Program-made: the position numbers and the translations under genes
Part shown: piece after piece, positions 8,695-18,259 of the stretch
How positions within the stretch are numbered: position 1 is the stretch's first letter
How the letters are laid out: each line of letters opens with the position of its first letter
The notes under the pieces: model-generated
The model's database searches: none
What the model was told of the DNA's origin: nothing
The model's input: only the letters and a program-made list of their open reading frames with translations
NCBI RefSeq assembly: GCF_037977235.1
Contig: NZ_CP150276.1
Span: 5,828,001 to 5,892,000 of the forward strand
Reading direction: 5' to 3'
Source of the DNA: Paenibacillus sp. FSL K6-0276
GTDB taxonomy: Bacteria; Bacillota; Bacilli; Paenibacillales; Paenibacillaceae
Length of the DNA: 64,000 nt

Positions 8695-9516
8695 ATGATA
8701 CCTGAAAACAATAGCAAGCAAAACATCGATCGATTTCTCGGCTTTCAAGAGGACTATGACCGCTACCGTCCCGCAGCTCCTGCCATGATCATCAAGCTGC
8801 TAACCGATTACTTGGGCACCACACCTTCACTCGTCGCAGATATAGGCTGCGGTACGGGTTTGTCTACTTTTCTGTGGAAAGATGTCGCCGACAACGTTAT
8901 CGGCATTGAACCGAATCCAGATATGCTGGGAAAAGCAATCGATAAATTAAGCCGAATAGAAGATCCGCAATCTATCACTTTTGTACAAGGCTTTTCTAAC
9001 CAGCTTCCACTTGCAGCAGACAGCGTAGACATTGTGACCTGCTCTCAGTCATTCCACTGGATGGATCCTGAAAGTACACTTCGAGAAGTCTCTCGGGTCT
9101 TACGAACAGGTGGCGTCTTCGCTGCCTACGATTGCGACTGGCCTCTCCCCCTTCAACAGAAGGTAGAAGAACGTTACAACCAACTGATCACCAAATCAGA
9201 GGAACTGCTCGCCTCGCTCTTACCTGATGCTGAGAGAGCACATAAATGGGACAAAGAAGGGCATTTGTCACGGATTCAGGCTAGTGGAGCGTTCTCTTTT
9301 GCTAAAGAGATCGTATTTCATAATCTTGAGGCCTGCGATGCACGGCGCTATGTAGGACTTGCTCTAAGCCAAGGCGGAGTACGAACCGTGCTGAAGCAGG
9401 ACGCTACCTTGCTCAATCAGGACATTGCAGATTTCAGTGCCGCCGTTGAAGACCATTTTCAAGGACGCACTTTAGAGGTTCTGATCAGCTACCGAATGAG
9501 AATAGGCATCAAATAA
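8695..9516 (+). CDS. Class I SAM-dependent methyltransferase
   Basis: A cytosolic 273-aa methyltransferase. The SAM-binding motif I is VADIGCGTGLSTFLW (near residue 50), the acidic loop is GIEPNPDML, and the post-motifs are FSNQLPLAADSVDIVTCSQSFHWMDP and LREVSRVLRTGGVFAAYD. This resembles the UbiE/Methyltransf_11 group; the substrate cannot be deduced. A start five codons upstream (8680) is possible, but the perfect AAGGAGG lies inside that extension and is spaced for ATG 8695. It is a monocistronic unit between two terminators. Confidence 0.82.
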   Translation: MIPENNSKQNIDRFLGFQEDYDRYRPAAPAMIIKLLTDYLGTTPSLVADIGCGTGLSTFLWKDVADNVIGIEPNPDMLGKAIDKLSRIEDPQSITFVQGFSNQLPLAADSVDIVTCSQSFHWMDPESTLREVSRVLRTGGVFAAYDCDWPLPLQQKVEERYNQLITKSEELLASLLPDAERAHKWDKEGHLSRIQASGAFSFAKEIVFHNLEACDARRYVGLALSQGGVRTVLKQDATLLNQDIADFSAAVEDHFQGRTLEVLISYRMRIGIK

Positions 9517-9539
9517 TCTCCGCCCTTAGGCGCAAAGAA

Positions 9540-9580
9540 CGCCCCGATTTCCCTTATAGGGGAAAGTCGGAGCGTTTTCT
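9540..9580 (+). terminator. Terminator of the methyltransferase gene
   Basis: An inverted repeat of CGCCCCGATTTCCC with GGGGAAAGTCGGAGCG is followed by TTTTCTTATTTTT on the plus strand. It separates two converging genes. Confidence 0.8.
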
Positions 9581-9585
9581 TATTT

Positions 9586-10572
9586 TTATTTAATTTCTCC
9601 CATAAATGCTCTTAGGTTCTCAACGATTTCCTTGGACCTTGAATGATGTAAATAATGTCCGCCCTCGAATGTCATCACTTTTCCATGCACAGAGTCTTTG
9701 ACTTGCTCTTCATGCAGAGGGATCCAATCTTTCACACCTTCATTATTCGCTTGTATAAAGAATATTAGGGGAAGATTCTTGTCGAATTTTAATCCTCTGG
9801 CTGCGACAAAGTTAGGATATATATGTTCCATTTCATTTAAGGTAGTGGAATTATTCATATTTTTGAGCGATATCAATTTCATTTGTTTTTTGGTTTCATC
9901 ATCAAATGGCAGTCCATCATAAGGGTCACCACTTAATTGCAATCCCAATCTAAGGATACCTGAATCTTTGAGCAGCTTTAATTTTTTTATTGGGAATTTA
10001 ACATCCATACCGCCTTGCTCCGGAACACTACTATCAATCCCCACAAATGCACTCACTTCGTTTGGATATTTCTTCGCATATTCCAATCCGTAAATACCTG
10101 CAATCGAGTGACCCATTAGAATGTATTGGTCAATGTTAAGACCCTGTACAGCTTCATGTATTTCGCTTACGATGTTCTCTGTGGTTCGTTCTTTTTTTGT
10201 TTCATCACTGAGTCCATACCCAAACGGCTCAACCGCAACCACTTTGTAATAGGGTGATAATTCATCGATCAGCGGTTTAAAATCAAGTGCTGGCGCACCT
10301 GTTCCAAAGCCCGGTAAGAGCACGATCGTCTCTTCCCCTGTTCCTTGAATCAACACATTCATATTTTTTCCGTCTACAGGGACTAGTTGACCATAATGAT
10401 GTATTTTTCCCTGATCGGATTTGCTGCTGATCACATTAAATGTATAAACAACGGCTAGAAAAAGTACGATCGCAATAACGATTGCTCCAAATATTTTTAG
10501 TAACAAGTTACGTACTTTATGTTTCTTCTTTCCATTCCCCGTTTTTATTACCTCTGTTTGTGTCACCCTCAT
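9586..10572 (-). CDS. Membrane-anchored alpha/beta hydrolase
   Basis: A 328-aa protein with a basic cytoplasmic N-terminus (GKKKHKVRNLL), one TM anchor at about residues 24-48 and an extracytoplasmic alpha/beta hydrolase domain. The oxyanion loop is LLPGFGTGAPALD, the nucleophile elbow GHSIAG, and the catalytic His lies in GGHYLHHS near the C-terminus. Substrate unknown; similar proteins are annotated as generic hydrolases. ATG 10572 lies close behind GGAGG; the GTG two codons later (10566) is better spaced and may be the real start. Codon and base use are more A+T rich than in the neighbours upstream. Confidence 0.78.
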   Translation of the reverse strand: MRVTQTEVIKTGNGKKKHKVRNLLLKIFGAIVIAIVLFLAVVYTFNVISSKSDQGKIHHYGQLVPVDGKNMNVLIQGTGEETIVLLPGFGTGAPALDFKPLIDELSPYYKVVAVEPFGYGLSDETKKERTTENIVSEIHEAVQGLNIDQYILMGHSIAGIYGLEYAKKYPNEVSAFVGIDSSVPEQGGMDVKFPIKKLKLLKDSGILRLGLQLSGDPYDGLPFDDETKKQMKLISLKNMNNSTTLNEMEHIYPNFVAARGLKFDKNLPLIFFIQANNEGVKDWIPLHEEQVKDSVHGKVMTFEGGHYLHHSRSKEIVENLRAFMGEIK

Positions 10573-10684
10573 CTCCTCCTGTCCTAATCTGTTTATTAAG
10601 CCACCTTATCGTTTGCGCTAATGTGATCTTAACCAAAGAAGATGTACTCCTGATGACGACAACATGAACGGAATATGAACAGGT

Positions 10685-10732
10685 AAAAAACTCCGGCATC
10701 ACATGCATGGAGGCTTGCATGTGACGCCGGAG
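10685..10732 (-). terminator. Strong terminator of the two-component operon
   Basis: A long stem with matching arms CTCCGGC..CACATGCA and TGCATGTG..GCCGGAG is followed by TTTTTT on the minus strand, just after the histidine kinase gene. Confidence 0.85.
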
Positions 10733-10758
10733 CATGAAGAATAGCACTTGAAATCTAA

Positions 10759-12126
10759 TTACGCTGTCGGCGTTGTGATAGGTAAGGTAACGATAACAGT
10801 CGTTCCGCTTCCAGGTTCGCTTTCCACCCGAATGACACCTTGATGAAGCGAGACGATCTGTTTGACGATTGCCAGTCCCATACCGCTACCGCCATACTTC
10901 CGACTATGGGAACGATCGGCCTTAAAGAATCGTTCGAATATACGCTCTTGGTCCTCGGAAGAAATGCCAATCCCAGTGTCGGATATTCGGACGATCACGT
11001 GGTTCATCTCTTGTTTGATACTGACGTTAATCACACTGTCATCCTTGGAGAACTTGATGCTGTTTCCAAGGAGATTCGTCCACACCTGACTTAACAGGTC
11101 ATGGTCAGCCCATACGATTACCGGTTTCAAATCAAGCTCAAAACTGATGTTGCGTGCCGACCATTGTGGCTGTATCGCCACGATTACTCGTCTGATTTGT
11201 TCATCAAGACTGAACGTGATAAGCCGCAGTTGTTGGGATTGCGATTCAAGCAGGCTCAGCTTTAACAGACTATCGCTCATCTTGGACATTCTCTCCGCTT
11301 CAGCAATAATAATGTCGAGATAACGATTCCGTTCATCCTCTGTGAGGGCTACTTTCTTGAGCGCAATAGCATAACCAGATATGGAGGTGAGTGGAGACTG
11401 AACCTCATGCGACACATTCGTTACGAACTCCCTGCGCATTTGTTCAAGCTGCTGCAGATCATGCATCATTTCTTCAAAGCTGTTAGCCAAGGTACCTAGC
11501 TCACCCGTCTGCTTAATATTCAGTTCGACGTTGAAATCCCCAGTTGCTATTCGCCTAGTTGCCTTTGTCAGCCTTTTGATCGGTCTCACTAGAAACATGG
11601 AAGCGACCAGTATCAACACGCTTCCCGTTATTAACGAATACGCCAAAAAATTAAAAAGCAGATTCCTCGTAGATGACATAGTAGGAGGCTCAAGTGGCTC
11701 CACAAACATCGCCTTCGTTCCCATCTCGGTTTTCAAAGGTAGCCCTAATAGGTTGGAAGAAACCATATTCGGTTTAACTTGAACAGCTTCCCCATCCAAT
11801 ACTTTCTTTAGCAGCTCCCTAGTCACGGTCGTAGGGCTCTCTCCATTAAGCACCCCGTAAGACTGGAACTGACCATCCTCATCGTAAATTCGAATATGAT
11901 AGGAATCAAGCTGCTTCATTCCACTTACAAGAGCATCTGCTTCACGTAACGGTAAGGTTTCGTATATCCGGGCAATGTCCTGTCCAAAGCGGAGTAAGGG
12001 AATTCGCAGATTTTCGTTTAATTTATCTTGGAATACCCAGGTTGTCACAAATAGAGAAATCAATGTGCCTCCGATCACGGAGACCAGAAAAGTCAGGACA
12101 ACACGTGTATATAAGGATTTGATCAT
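10759..12126 (-). CDS. Sensor histidine kinase (HAMP, HisKA, HATPase)
   Basis: A 455-aa membrane kinase. TM1 is at about residues 8-31, an extracytoplasmic sensing region spans 32-155, TM2 is at about 158-180, and a HAMP linker follows. The H-box is FVTNVSHEVQSPLTSISGYA with phospho-acceptor His240. The ATP-binding domain shows the N-box (LLGNSIKFSKDD), SDTGIGIS and GGSGMGLAIVKQIV. Its start overlaps the regulator stop by 4 nt (ATGA). The signal is unknown. The neighbouring hydrolase gene lies beyond a terminator and is not clearly part of the unit. Confidence 0.9.
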   Translation of the reverse strand: MIKSLYTRVVLTFLVSVIGGTLISLFVTTWVFQDKLNENLRIPLLRFGQDIARIYETLPLREADALVSGMKQLDSYHIRIYDEDGQFQSYGVLNGESPTTVTRELLKKVLDGEAVQVKPNMVSSNLLGLPLKTEMGTKAMFVEPLEPPTMSSTRNLLFNFLAYSLITGSVLILVASMFLVRPIKRLTKATRRIATGDFNVELNIKQTGELGTLANSFEEMMHDLQQLEQMRREFVTNVSHEVQSPLTSISGYAIALKKVALTEDERNRYLDIIIAEAERMSKMSDSLLKLSLLESQSQQLRLITFSLDEQIRRVIVAIQPQWSARNISFELDLKPVIVWADHDLLSQVWTNLLGNSIKFSKDDSVINVSIKQEMNHVIVRISDTGIGISSEDQERIFERFFKADRSHSRKYGGSGMGLAIVKQIVSLHQGVIRVESEPGSGTTVIVTLPITTPTA

Positions 12127-12797
12127 TCGTACACCTCAAGCCGATAGCCAAGCCCCCGCACCGTCTCGATTCGAAAATCAGGTGTAGTTGCAAACCGTTC
12201 GCGTAGCCGTTTAATATGTACGTCTATCGTTCGATCATCTCCAGCGTAATCAATCCCCCAAATCTGATCGATTAACTGCTCGCGCGTATAGACTTGTCCG
12301 GGTGTTCCAGCGAGCTTATACAGCAATTCGAACTCCTTGAGTGGCAACGTGAGCGACTCTGTCCCTCTCATCACCTTATAGGTCTGCCGATCAAGGATGA
12401 CGTTGCCGAACTGGATCGTCTGCGTGGAGCCAATCTTGTATCGCTTCAGTAATGATCTAACACGAACCGTCAACTCCAGTGGATCGAATGGCTTCGTCAA
12501 ATAATCGTCTGTCCCCAGTTCGAATCCCTTCACCTTCTCCCATGTTTCACCTCTCGCAGTTAGCATAAGTAAGGGAAGATCAGGATTGGCTCTTCGGAGC
12601 TCCTTGCATAACGTCCAACCATCCATTATCGGCATCATAATATCTAGTACAACAAGATCAACATGCTTTGAGGCATAAACGGCTAGCGCTTCCTTGCCGT
12701 CCGCAGCTTCGACTGTGTCGAATCCGTCGTTACGCAGAAATAAACAGACGAGTTCGCGAATGTTCGCGTCGTCATCAGCAACCAGTATAGTAGGCAT
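12123..12797 (-). CDS. OmpR/PhoB family response regulator
   Basis: A 224-aa regulator with an N-terminal receiver domain: acidic pocket DDD at 8-10, phospho-acceptor Asp52 in VVLDIMMPIMDG, Thr in LTARGE and Lys in DDYLTKPF. The C-terminal winged helix includes LTLPLKEFELLYKLA and DDRTIDVHIKRLRERF. It is the cognate partner of the downstream kinase, with which it is translationally coupled. Targets are unknown. The region upstream contains a degenerate copy of the dispersed double-hairpin repeat. Confidence 0.92.
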   Translation of the reverse strand: MPTILVADDDANIRELVCLFLRNDGFDTVEAADGKEALAVYASKHVDLVVLDIMMPIMDGWTLCKELRRANPDLPLLMLTARGETWEKVKGFELGTDDYLTKPFDPLELTVRVRSLLKRYKIGSTQTIQFGNVILDRQTYKVMRGTESLTLPLKEFELLYKLAGTPGQVYTREQLIDQIWGIDYAGDDRTIDVHIKRLRERFATTPDFRIETVRGLGYRLEVYE

Positions 12798-12862
12798 TCG
12801 TTCCCTCTTTTCCTCTTGTCCATCCTAGCCATTATACTACAATATACTTCCAGCCAAGAAGG

Positions 12863-12952
12863 AACGCCGTTGTCATCCTTAGAAGATGACGACCGTTTCT
12901 CGTAGAAAAGTAAAGATTAAGTATAACGTGAAACTTATACTTTCTTATATTT
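12863..12952 (+). repeat. Dispersed double-hairpin repeat, copy A (degenerate)
   Basis: The right part (TATAACGTGAAACTTATACTTTCTTATATTT region, 12921-12952) is nearly identical to the other copies. The left part is diverged, but its central palindrome is kept as GTCATC/GATGAC where other copies have GTCCTT/AAGGAC, a paired change. It lies between the response regulator promoter region and the potD terminator. Confidence 0.65.
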
Positions 12953-12954
12953 CA

Positions 12955-12997
12955 AAAAAGAGCGTCTAACACGGTAATCCGCATGTAGACGCTCTTG
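12955..12997 (-). terminator. Terminator of the pot operon
   Basis: A stem AAGAGCGTCTA/TAGACGCTCTT is followed by TTTTTT on the minus strand, about 30 nt past the potD stop. Confidence 0.85.
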
Positions 12998-13025
12998 GAG
13001 TCGTTTGACTTTACCTCCAAACGAC

Positions 13026-14099
13026 TTACTTCTTATTCATCTTAAACTTCAGGAAAAGCTCATTGTAATGAGCAAGCATCCGTTTCCCAAGGTTATCGTA
13101 CACCTCAAGCCGATCGGTAATCTCAGCAGGCGGGTAGAACCGGGTATCCTCGGAAGTTTCCTTTGGAAGCAGCTCCAGCGCAGGAATGTTAGGCGTGGAA
13201 TAACCTACATATTCTGCATTCTTTGCTGCTACATCTGGGCGAAGCATGAAGTTAATGAACTTATGTGCTCCATCCACATTACCCGCAGTCCGTGGAATGA
13301 CCATATTATCAAACCACTTGTTCGAGCCTTCCTCCGGCACTACATAATCAAGTTTATCATTCTCGTCCATGATCTCAGAAGCATCACCAGACCACACAAT
13401 CCCGACCGCAGCCTCTTCATTGGCAAGCAGCATCTTGATCTCATCTCCGACAATCGCTTTTACGTTAGGAGACAGCTTATTCAGCTTGGTCAGCGCTTCT
13501 TGCAGATGAGTTTCATCACGGTCATTAACGGAATAGTGCAGGCTGTTCAAGGCCATGCCCATCACTTCACGGGCTCCATCCACCAAGAAGATGTTGTTCT
13601 TCAGTCTGCTGTCCCAGAGGGAATCCCAGCTGGTGAAATCTATCCCTTTGGTCATTTCCGGATTGAAGATAATCCCGACCGTTCCCCAGAAATAAGGTAC
13701 GGAGTACTTGTTGCCAGGATCGAACGAAAGGTCCATAAATCGTGGATCAATATTCGTTAGATTCGGAATTTTGCTATGATCCAGCGGTATGAGCAGATTT
13801 TCTTCTTTCATCTTAGCAATGGCATAATCGGAAGGAATTACGACATCAAAAGTAGTTCCACCCTGCTCAACTTTAGTTAGCATGGCTTCATTAGAGTCAA
13901 AGGTTTGGTAAATGACCGTTAATCCGGTCTCCTTTTCAAATTCCTTCAGCAAATCAGGATCGACATAATCTCCCCAGTTATAGATGGTCAGCGTATTTCC
14001 ACCGGAATAGCCCTCTCTTGAGTTCATCCAGGAGCCTAAGTACATTAGAGCAAATGCCGTGATAATAATCGCCAAAAAAGCATTTACCAGCTGTTTCAT
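13026..14099 (-). CDS. potD: Spermidine/putrescine ABC transporter substrate-binding protein
   Basis: A 357-aa extracytoplasmic binding protein. Family marks are LTIYNWGDYVDPDLLKEFEKETG near residue 37, FDVVIPSDYAIAKM, and VPYFWGTVGI. The N-terminus is a single hydrophobic segment (residues 3-24) with no Cys, so the protein looks membrane-anchored or signal-peptide-cleaved rather than lipidated. It is the last gene of potABCD and its ATG overlaps the potC stop. Whether it prefers spermidine or putrescine cannot be judged. Confidence 0.9.
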   Translation of the reverse strand: MKQLVNAFLAIIITAFALMYLGSWMNSREGYSGGNTLTIYNWGDYVDPDLLKEFEKETGLTVIYQTFDSNEAMLTKVEQGGTTFDVVIPSDYAIAKMKEENLLIPLDHSKIPNLTNIDPRFMDLSFDPGNKYSVPYFWGTVGIIFNPEMTKGIDFTSWDSLWDSRLKNNIFLVDGAREVMGMALNSLHYSVNDRDETHLQEALTKLNKLSPNVKAIVGDEIKMLLANEEAAVGIVWSGDASEIMDENDKLDYVVPEEGSNKWFDNMVIPRTAGNVDGAHKFINFMLRPDVAAKNAEYVGYSTPNIPALELLPKETSEDTRFYPPAEITDRLEVYDNLGKRMLAHYNELFLKFKMNKK

Positions 14100-14929
14100 C
14101 TAGGCACCCCCGCTTCCGCTACAGGTTCCGCCACGGCTTCCGCGGTATTGTGACGGTTCTTCTTAAGGGTCAGGAAGTAATAACCGACAACGAGCAGTAT
14201 AGTGAACAAGAAGATCAGTGTCGACAGCGCATTAATAGATAGCGACACCCCTTGCCGAGCTCTGGAATAAATCTCAACTGATAGCGTCGAATAACCGTTA
14301 CCTGTTACGAAGAACGTAACTGCAAAGTCATCCAGTGAATACGTAAGTGCCATGAAGAACCCACTGAAGATCCCCGGTTTGATAATCGGCAGAATAACCT
14401 TAGTCAGAACATCCTTGCGGCTCGCCCCGAGGTCACGTGCTGCATCCGTCAGTGAAGGACTCATATCCTGTAAATGCGGCAGAATCATCAACACGGCAAT
14501 CGGTACACTGAACGCGACATGGGAGAGCAAGACAGATACGAAGCCAAGCTTAATGCCAGCAATGGTGAACAAGATCAAGAACGATGCACCGATAATGACA
14601 TCCGGACTGACGATTAGCACGTTGTTCAGCGATAGCAAGGTATTTTTAGCACGGCGGTTCTGCACACTTTTAATGGCCAGTGCACCAATAATAGCGATAA
14701 GAGTGGCGATAGCCGAGGACAAAAGCGCGATCACAAGCGTGTTGATCATGATAATAATCAGACGTGTATCCTGAAGGACCTCACGGTAGTAATCCAGCGT
14801 AAAGCCTTCGAACTTATGCATCGTTCCCCCACTGTTGAACGAATAGTACATTAAATAAAAGATTGGCGCATACAGAACAGCGAACACTAGCACTAGGTAC
14901 AGATTGGAGAACCCGTTTTTATTTCTCAT
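14096..14929 (-). CDS. potC: Spermidine/putrescine ABC transporter permease PotC
   Basis: A 277-aa permease with six predicted TM segments and the EAA-type loop DAARDLGASRKDVLTKVILPIIKPGI. The start MRNKNGFSNLYL at 14929 follows GAGAGGGGTGCGGA; a longer frame to 14986 overlaps potB and lacks similarity. It overlaps potB by 11 nt and potD by 4 nt, which fits a tightly coupled operon. It forms the membrane channel with PotB. Confidence 0.9.
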   Translation of the reverse strand: MRNKNGFSNLYLVLVFAVLYAPIFYLMYYSFNSGGTMHKFEGFTLDYYREVLQDTRLIIIMINTLVIALLSSAIATLIAIIGALAIKSVQNRRAKNTLLSLNNVLIVSPDVIIGASFLILFTIAGIKLGFVSVLLSHVAFSVPIAVLMILPHLQDMSPSLTDAARDLGASRKDVLTKVILPIIKPGIFSGFFMALTYSLDDFAVTFFVTGNGYSTLSVEIYSRARQGVSLSINALSTLIFLFTILLVVGYYFLTLKKNRHNTAEAVAEPVAEAGVPR

Positions 14930-15731
14930 TCCGCACCCCTCTCCGCGATCCACCGGTAATAACCATGAACAGCGCCATAATAGCAATCAGAAATACTGCA
15001 ACCGTAGAGCCCATGCCCCAGTCCTGTGTGACCAGAAAATGCTGCTCAATCGCAGTACCGAGCGTAATGACCCTGTTGCCCGCAATCAGACGTGTAATCA
15101 TAAACAGGGACAATGCTGGTATGAATACTGCCATACAGCCTGAACGTACGCCCGAAATGGTCAATGGAAAAATAACGCGCCGGAACGTTGTCCAGCCCGA
15201 AGCACCCAAATCACGTGCCGCATCCAGCAAGGATAAATTGAGATCCTCCAAAGCGCTGTAGATCGGTAAAATCATGAATGGGATAAAGATATATACAGAT
15301 ACAAATACAAAGCTGAAGCCCGTAAATAAAATTTGCTGTTCTCCGATTCCAAGCAGATCAAAGAAATTGTTGATCGGTCCGAACGTACCGAATATGCCTA
15401 TAAAAGCGTAAGTTTTCAGCAGCAAATTAATCCATGTCGGTAAAATAATCAGCAATAACCATAACTGCTTATGTTTCGTTCTCGTCAACAGATAAGCCGC
15501 CGGATAGGCGACCAGTAAAGAGAACGCTGTAATCAGAAACGCGTACCAGAATGAGGTCAGCGTCATTTTTAAATACACAGGTGTAAAGAAGTTCACGTAG
15601 TTATCTAGCGTAAGATGCCCATCCAGATCAAATAGAGAATAATAGATGACAAGTAGCACCGGTGCGATGACAAACAAGGCGATCCACAGGTAATAAGGGA
15701 TGAGATAATACGGTCTGCCCTTATTCTTCAT
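14919..15731 (-). CDS. potB: Spermidine/putrescine ABC transporter permease PotB
   Basis: A 270-aa inner permease with six TM segments. The EAA loop is LSLLDAARDLGASGWTTFRRVIFPLTISG. I place the start at MKNKGRPYYLIPYYLW (ATG 15731), which overlaps the end of potA by 11 nt; the upstream in-frame extension to 15839 is a shadow of potA. It pairs with PotC in the importer. Confidence 0.9.
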   Translation of the reverse strand: MKNKGRPYYLIPYYLWIALFVIAPVLLVIYYSLFDLDGHLTLDNYVNFFTPVYLKMTLTSFWYAFLITAFSLLVAYPAAYLLTRTKHKQLWLLLIILPTWINLLLKTYAFIGIFGTFGPINNFFDLLGIGEQQILFTGFSFVFVSVYIFIPFMILPIYSALEDLNLSLLDAARDLGASGWTTFRRVIFPLTISGVRSGCMAVFIPALSLFMITRLIAGNRVITLGTAIEQHFLVTQDWGMGSTVAVFLIAIMALFMVITGGSRRGVRNEK

Positions 15732-16845
15732 GACTCTCCACCTCGCCGTAAGCTTCCAGACGTTTGTCGAACTCTTCCTCCGTTTCACCGAAACGCATAA
15801 CATGAATCGCTTCCGGATCAAAATAAAGGCCGATTTCACTGCCTACAGTCGCCTTACGTGTAGAATGCACAAGCCATTCATGTCCGGATTCATCATAACA
15901 GCTGATTTCATAGTGGACGCCCCGGAACAACTGGGAATCCACTCGCACACGTAGTTTACCCTGCTCCAGTGTTGAAATTTCCAAATCCTCGGGACGAATA
16001 ACTATCTCTACGGCTTCGTTTGGTTTAAGCCCAGCATCGAAACATTCAAAGCGCCGACCGTTAAACTCCACCAGATAGTCTTCAATCATAACACCCGGTA
16101 CAATGTTGGACTCGCCAATAAAATCAGCCACGAAACGGTTAATCGGCTCATCATAGATATCGTTAGGCGTACCGCTTTGTTCGATTTTCCCTTTGTTCAT
16201 GACAAAAATCCAGTCGGACATCGCGAGTGCCTCTTCCTGGTCATGTGTAACAAAAATAAAGGTAATGCCTAGCCGTTGCTGCATTTCACGCAGTATGTAC
16301 TGCATCTCTGTACGCAGCTTCAGATCGAGCGCAGATAGAGGCTCGTCCAGCAAAAGAACTTGCGGCTCATTCACAATCGCACGAGCAATAGCCACACGCT
16401 GCCGTTGACCACCAGACATTTCGTTTATGGCACGTTGCTCGTAGCCCACAAGATTAACGAAACTTAGCGCTTCCTGTACCTTCTTCGTGATGACGTCTTT
16501 CTTAAGCTTCTTAATGCGCAGTCCGAAAGCCACATTCTCGAATACGTTCAGGTGTGGAAACAATGCGTAATCCTGAAATACCGTATTGACCTGCCGCTCA
16601 TTGGCTGGAATATGGTTAATCACTTTACCATTTAGATAGATAGAACCGCCCGTTGGCTCTGCGAACCCAGCGATCAATCGAAGAATAGTCGTTTTACCAC
16701 AGCCTGATGGACCAAGTAGTGTATAGAATTTGCCGCGCTCTATCTCAAAGCTGACTCCTTTTAACACCGGATCTTCGTCGTCATATTGCTTGGTAACCTC
16801 TTCAAATGAAATAATGGTGCCTTCCTGAATAGCTATAGCTAACAA
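15721..16845 (-). CDS. potA: Spermidine/putrescine ABC transporter ATPase PotA
   Basis: A 374-aa importer ATPase with Walker A LGPSGCGKTTILRL, signature MSGGQRQRVAIARA, Walker B VLLLDEPLSALD, switch His in FVTHDQEEAL, and a C-terminal TOBE domain. It is the first gene of potABCD. The only conventional initiator in frame is TTG 16845 (reading LLAIAIQEGTIISFEEVTKQY), but the GGGAGG Shine-Dalgarno abuts it directly. The well-spaced codons downstream are ATA/ATT, so translation may start at an unusual codon or poorly. Confidence 0.9.
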   Translation of the reverse strand: MLAIAIQEGTIISFEEVTKQYDDEDPVLKGVSFEIERGKFYTLLGPSGCGKTTILRLIAGFAEPTGGSIYLNGKVINHIPANERQVNTVFQDYALFPHLNVFENVAFGLRIKKLKKDVITKKVQEALSFVNLVGYEQRAINEMSGGQRQRVAIARAIVNEPQVLLLDEPLSALDLKLRTEMQYILREMQQRLGITFIFVTHDQEEALAMSDWIFVMNKGKIEQSGTPNDIYDEPINRFVADFIGESNIVPGVMIEDYLVEFNGRRFECFDAGLKPNEAVEIVIRPEDLEISTLEQGKLRVRVDSQLFRGVHYEISCYDESGHEWLVHSTRKATVGSEIGLYFDPEAIHVMRFGETEEEFDKRLEAYGEVESHEE

Positions 16846-17131
16846 CCTCCCTGCCTAAAGTATTACAATACTATTTTACCCGCATCTCGCGGAGAACAAT
16901 CGAATGGGCATGCTCAGCGCTAATAAGCGACAATTCCTCCTCTCATTCGACACTCCAATAGATATAGCATATTAGATTGTACCATTATATGCGATAGCTT
17001 ACATTGATAAGGAATGCGTAAACTTAACAACTTTGTAAAATATCCAGTCCTCCAAGCCTTTTTTGGGGTGTTATAATGAAAGCGAACTGAAAGACCAGAC
17101 AGTTTTTTCATATTTTTCCGAAAGAAGATGA

Positions 17132-18235
17132 ATGATAATGAACGAGGGGTTACAAGACCGCCTTGAAAAATATGGTTTCTCACTTTACATGATACGAATT
17201 ACACTGGCTGCTTCACTTTCATGGGTCGCCGTACACAGCATATATGGTAGCCAATATTTATACTTTGCACCCCTTGCGGCTATCCTCATCACCCAAGCCA
17301 GTGTTAAAGCATCGCTAGAAAAAGGAATCTACCGCCTGATCGGCATTATTCTTGGCGGGATCGTTAGCCTAATTGTTGGCCAGTTTTTTGATGTAGGAGG
17401 ACTTTCTATCCTGCTCATTCTACTCATCGGGATTGGCATCGCTACTGCCTGTAAGATGAACATTCAAGCTGTCTCACAGGTGGGTGTTACTTCCGTTCTA
17501 GCTCTTACTTTTTACCAGAATGACTACGTGCTTTGGAGAATAGGGGAAACATTTATTGGTGTGCTGATCGCCCTGGCCATCAATATGATTATCGTGCCGC
17601 CGAACAGGTTCGTCAAGGTAAAAGCATTGGCATTCGAAGGAAGTCTTCTACTTGCGGATGCATTAAAAGATCTCGTAGGCGTAAGACGTGATTCTCCGAA
17701 AGACAATTTGCTGGAGGAAGCAGGTAAACTCCTGTCGAATAGCAGCCGAGAACAGAAAGAAATGTTCTATACCATCACACATTATCAGTGCCGTGGTGAA
17801 CTGAAGGGGCTCATACAGGCTACCTCACATCTGAAGAACATTCATTCCTACGTCGAAGAAATCGCAGACGATATTCGTCTTCTGCCAGCGCATCATGCCT
17901 CTTCTGAATGGATGAAAGAAGTGCTGGAGGCAACCGCAGATTGCATCGCCATTTATGGAACCAGTACCTTATCAGACACCGAGTGCGAGCGTTCTCTTAC
18001 GGATTGTATAGAGCGTGCTCGTGACCTGCAATTGGCCAGTTTCTCTGAACTGCAAGGAAATTGTTCGCTATCAAGCATTCGTGATCTTGGTGCGGTCTTC
18101 AGTCACTTAAACCGGGTGCTGGAGGAAGTAGAGCGTGCTAAATCTGCTACTTATGTGGTCGCAACTCGGCCCTCAACGGCTGAAGCCGCTCGCGCTTTAC
18201 GATTTATTAAAAAGGGACTCTCCCAGAAGCTATAA
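17132..18235 (+). CDS. FUSC/aromatic acid exporter family membrane protein (DUF939-like)
   Basis: A 367-aa protein with five or six hydrophobic segments in residues 18-155 (e.g. YFAPLAAILITQASVKASL and GIILGGIVSLIVGQFF) and a C-terminal cytoplasmic helical domain. This is the arrangement of Bacillus YqjA-type proteins in the aromatic acid exporter superfamily. The transported compound is unknown. Start ATG 17132 (or 17138) follows GAAAGAAG. A TATAAT at 17070-17075 may be its -10. It is transcribed alone and divergently from potA. Confidence 0.75.
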   Translation: MIMNEGLQDRLEKYGFSLYMIRITLAASLSWVAVHSIYGSQYLYFAPLAAILITQASVKASLEKGIYRLIGIILGGIVSLIVGQFFDVGGLSILLILLIGIGIATACKMNIQAVSQVGVTSVLALTFYQNDYVLWRIGETFIGVLIALAINMIIVPPNRFVKVKALAFEGSLLLADALKDLVGVRRDSPKDNLLEEAGKLLSNSSREQKEMFYTITHYQCRGELKGLIQATSHLKNIHSYVEEIADDIRLLPAHHASSEWMKEVLEATADCIAIYGTSTLSDTECERSLTDCIERARDLQLASFSELQGNCSLSSIRDLGAVFSHLNRVLEEVERAKSATYVVATRPSTAEAARALRFIKKGLSQKL

Positions 18236-18256
18236 GCCTCGGGAGTGTCCCTTTTG
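18211..18256 (+). terminator. Terminator overlapping the end of the FUSC gene
   Basis: The stem AAAGGGACTCTCCC/GGGAGTGTCCCTTTT begins inside the last codons of the CDS, so the 5' arm is coding. TTTTG follows on the plus strand. Confidence 0.8.
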
Positions 18257-18259
18257 TTC

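Noticed and set aside
13005..13760. 251-aa plus-strand ORF
   Set aside because: Antisense to potD and overlapping its terminator; no recognisable protein features.
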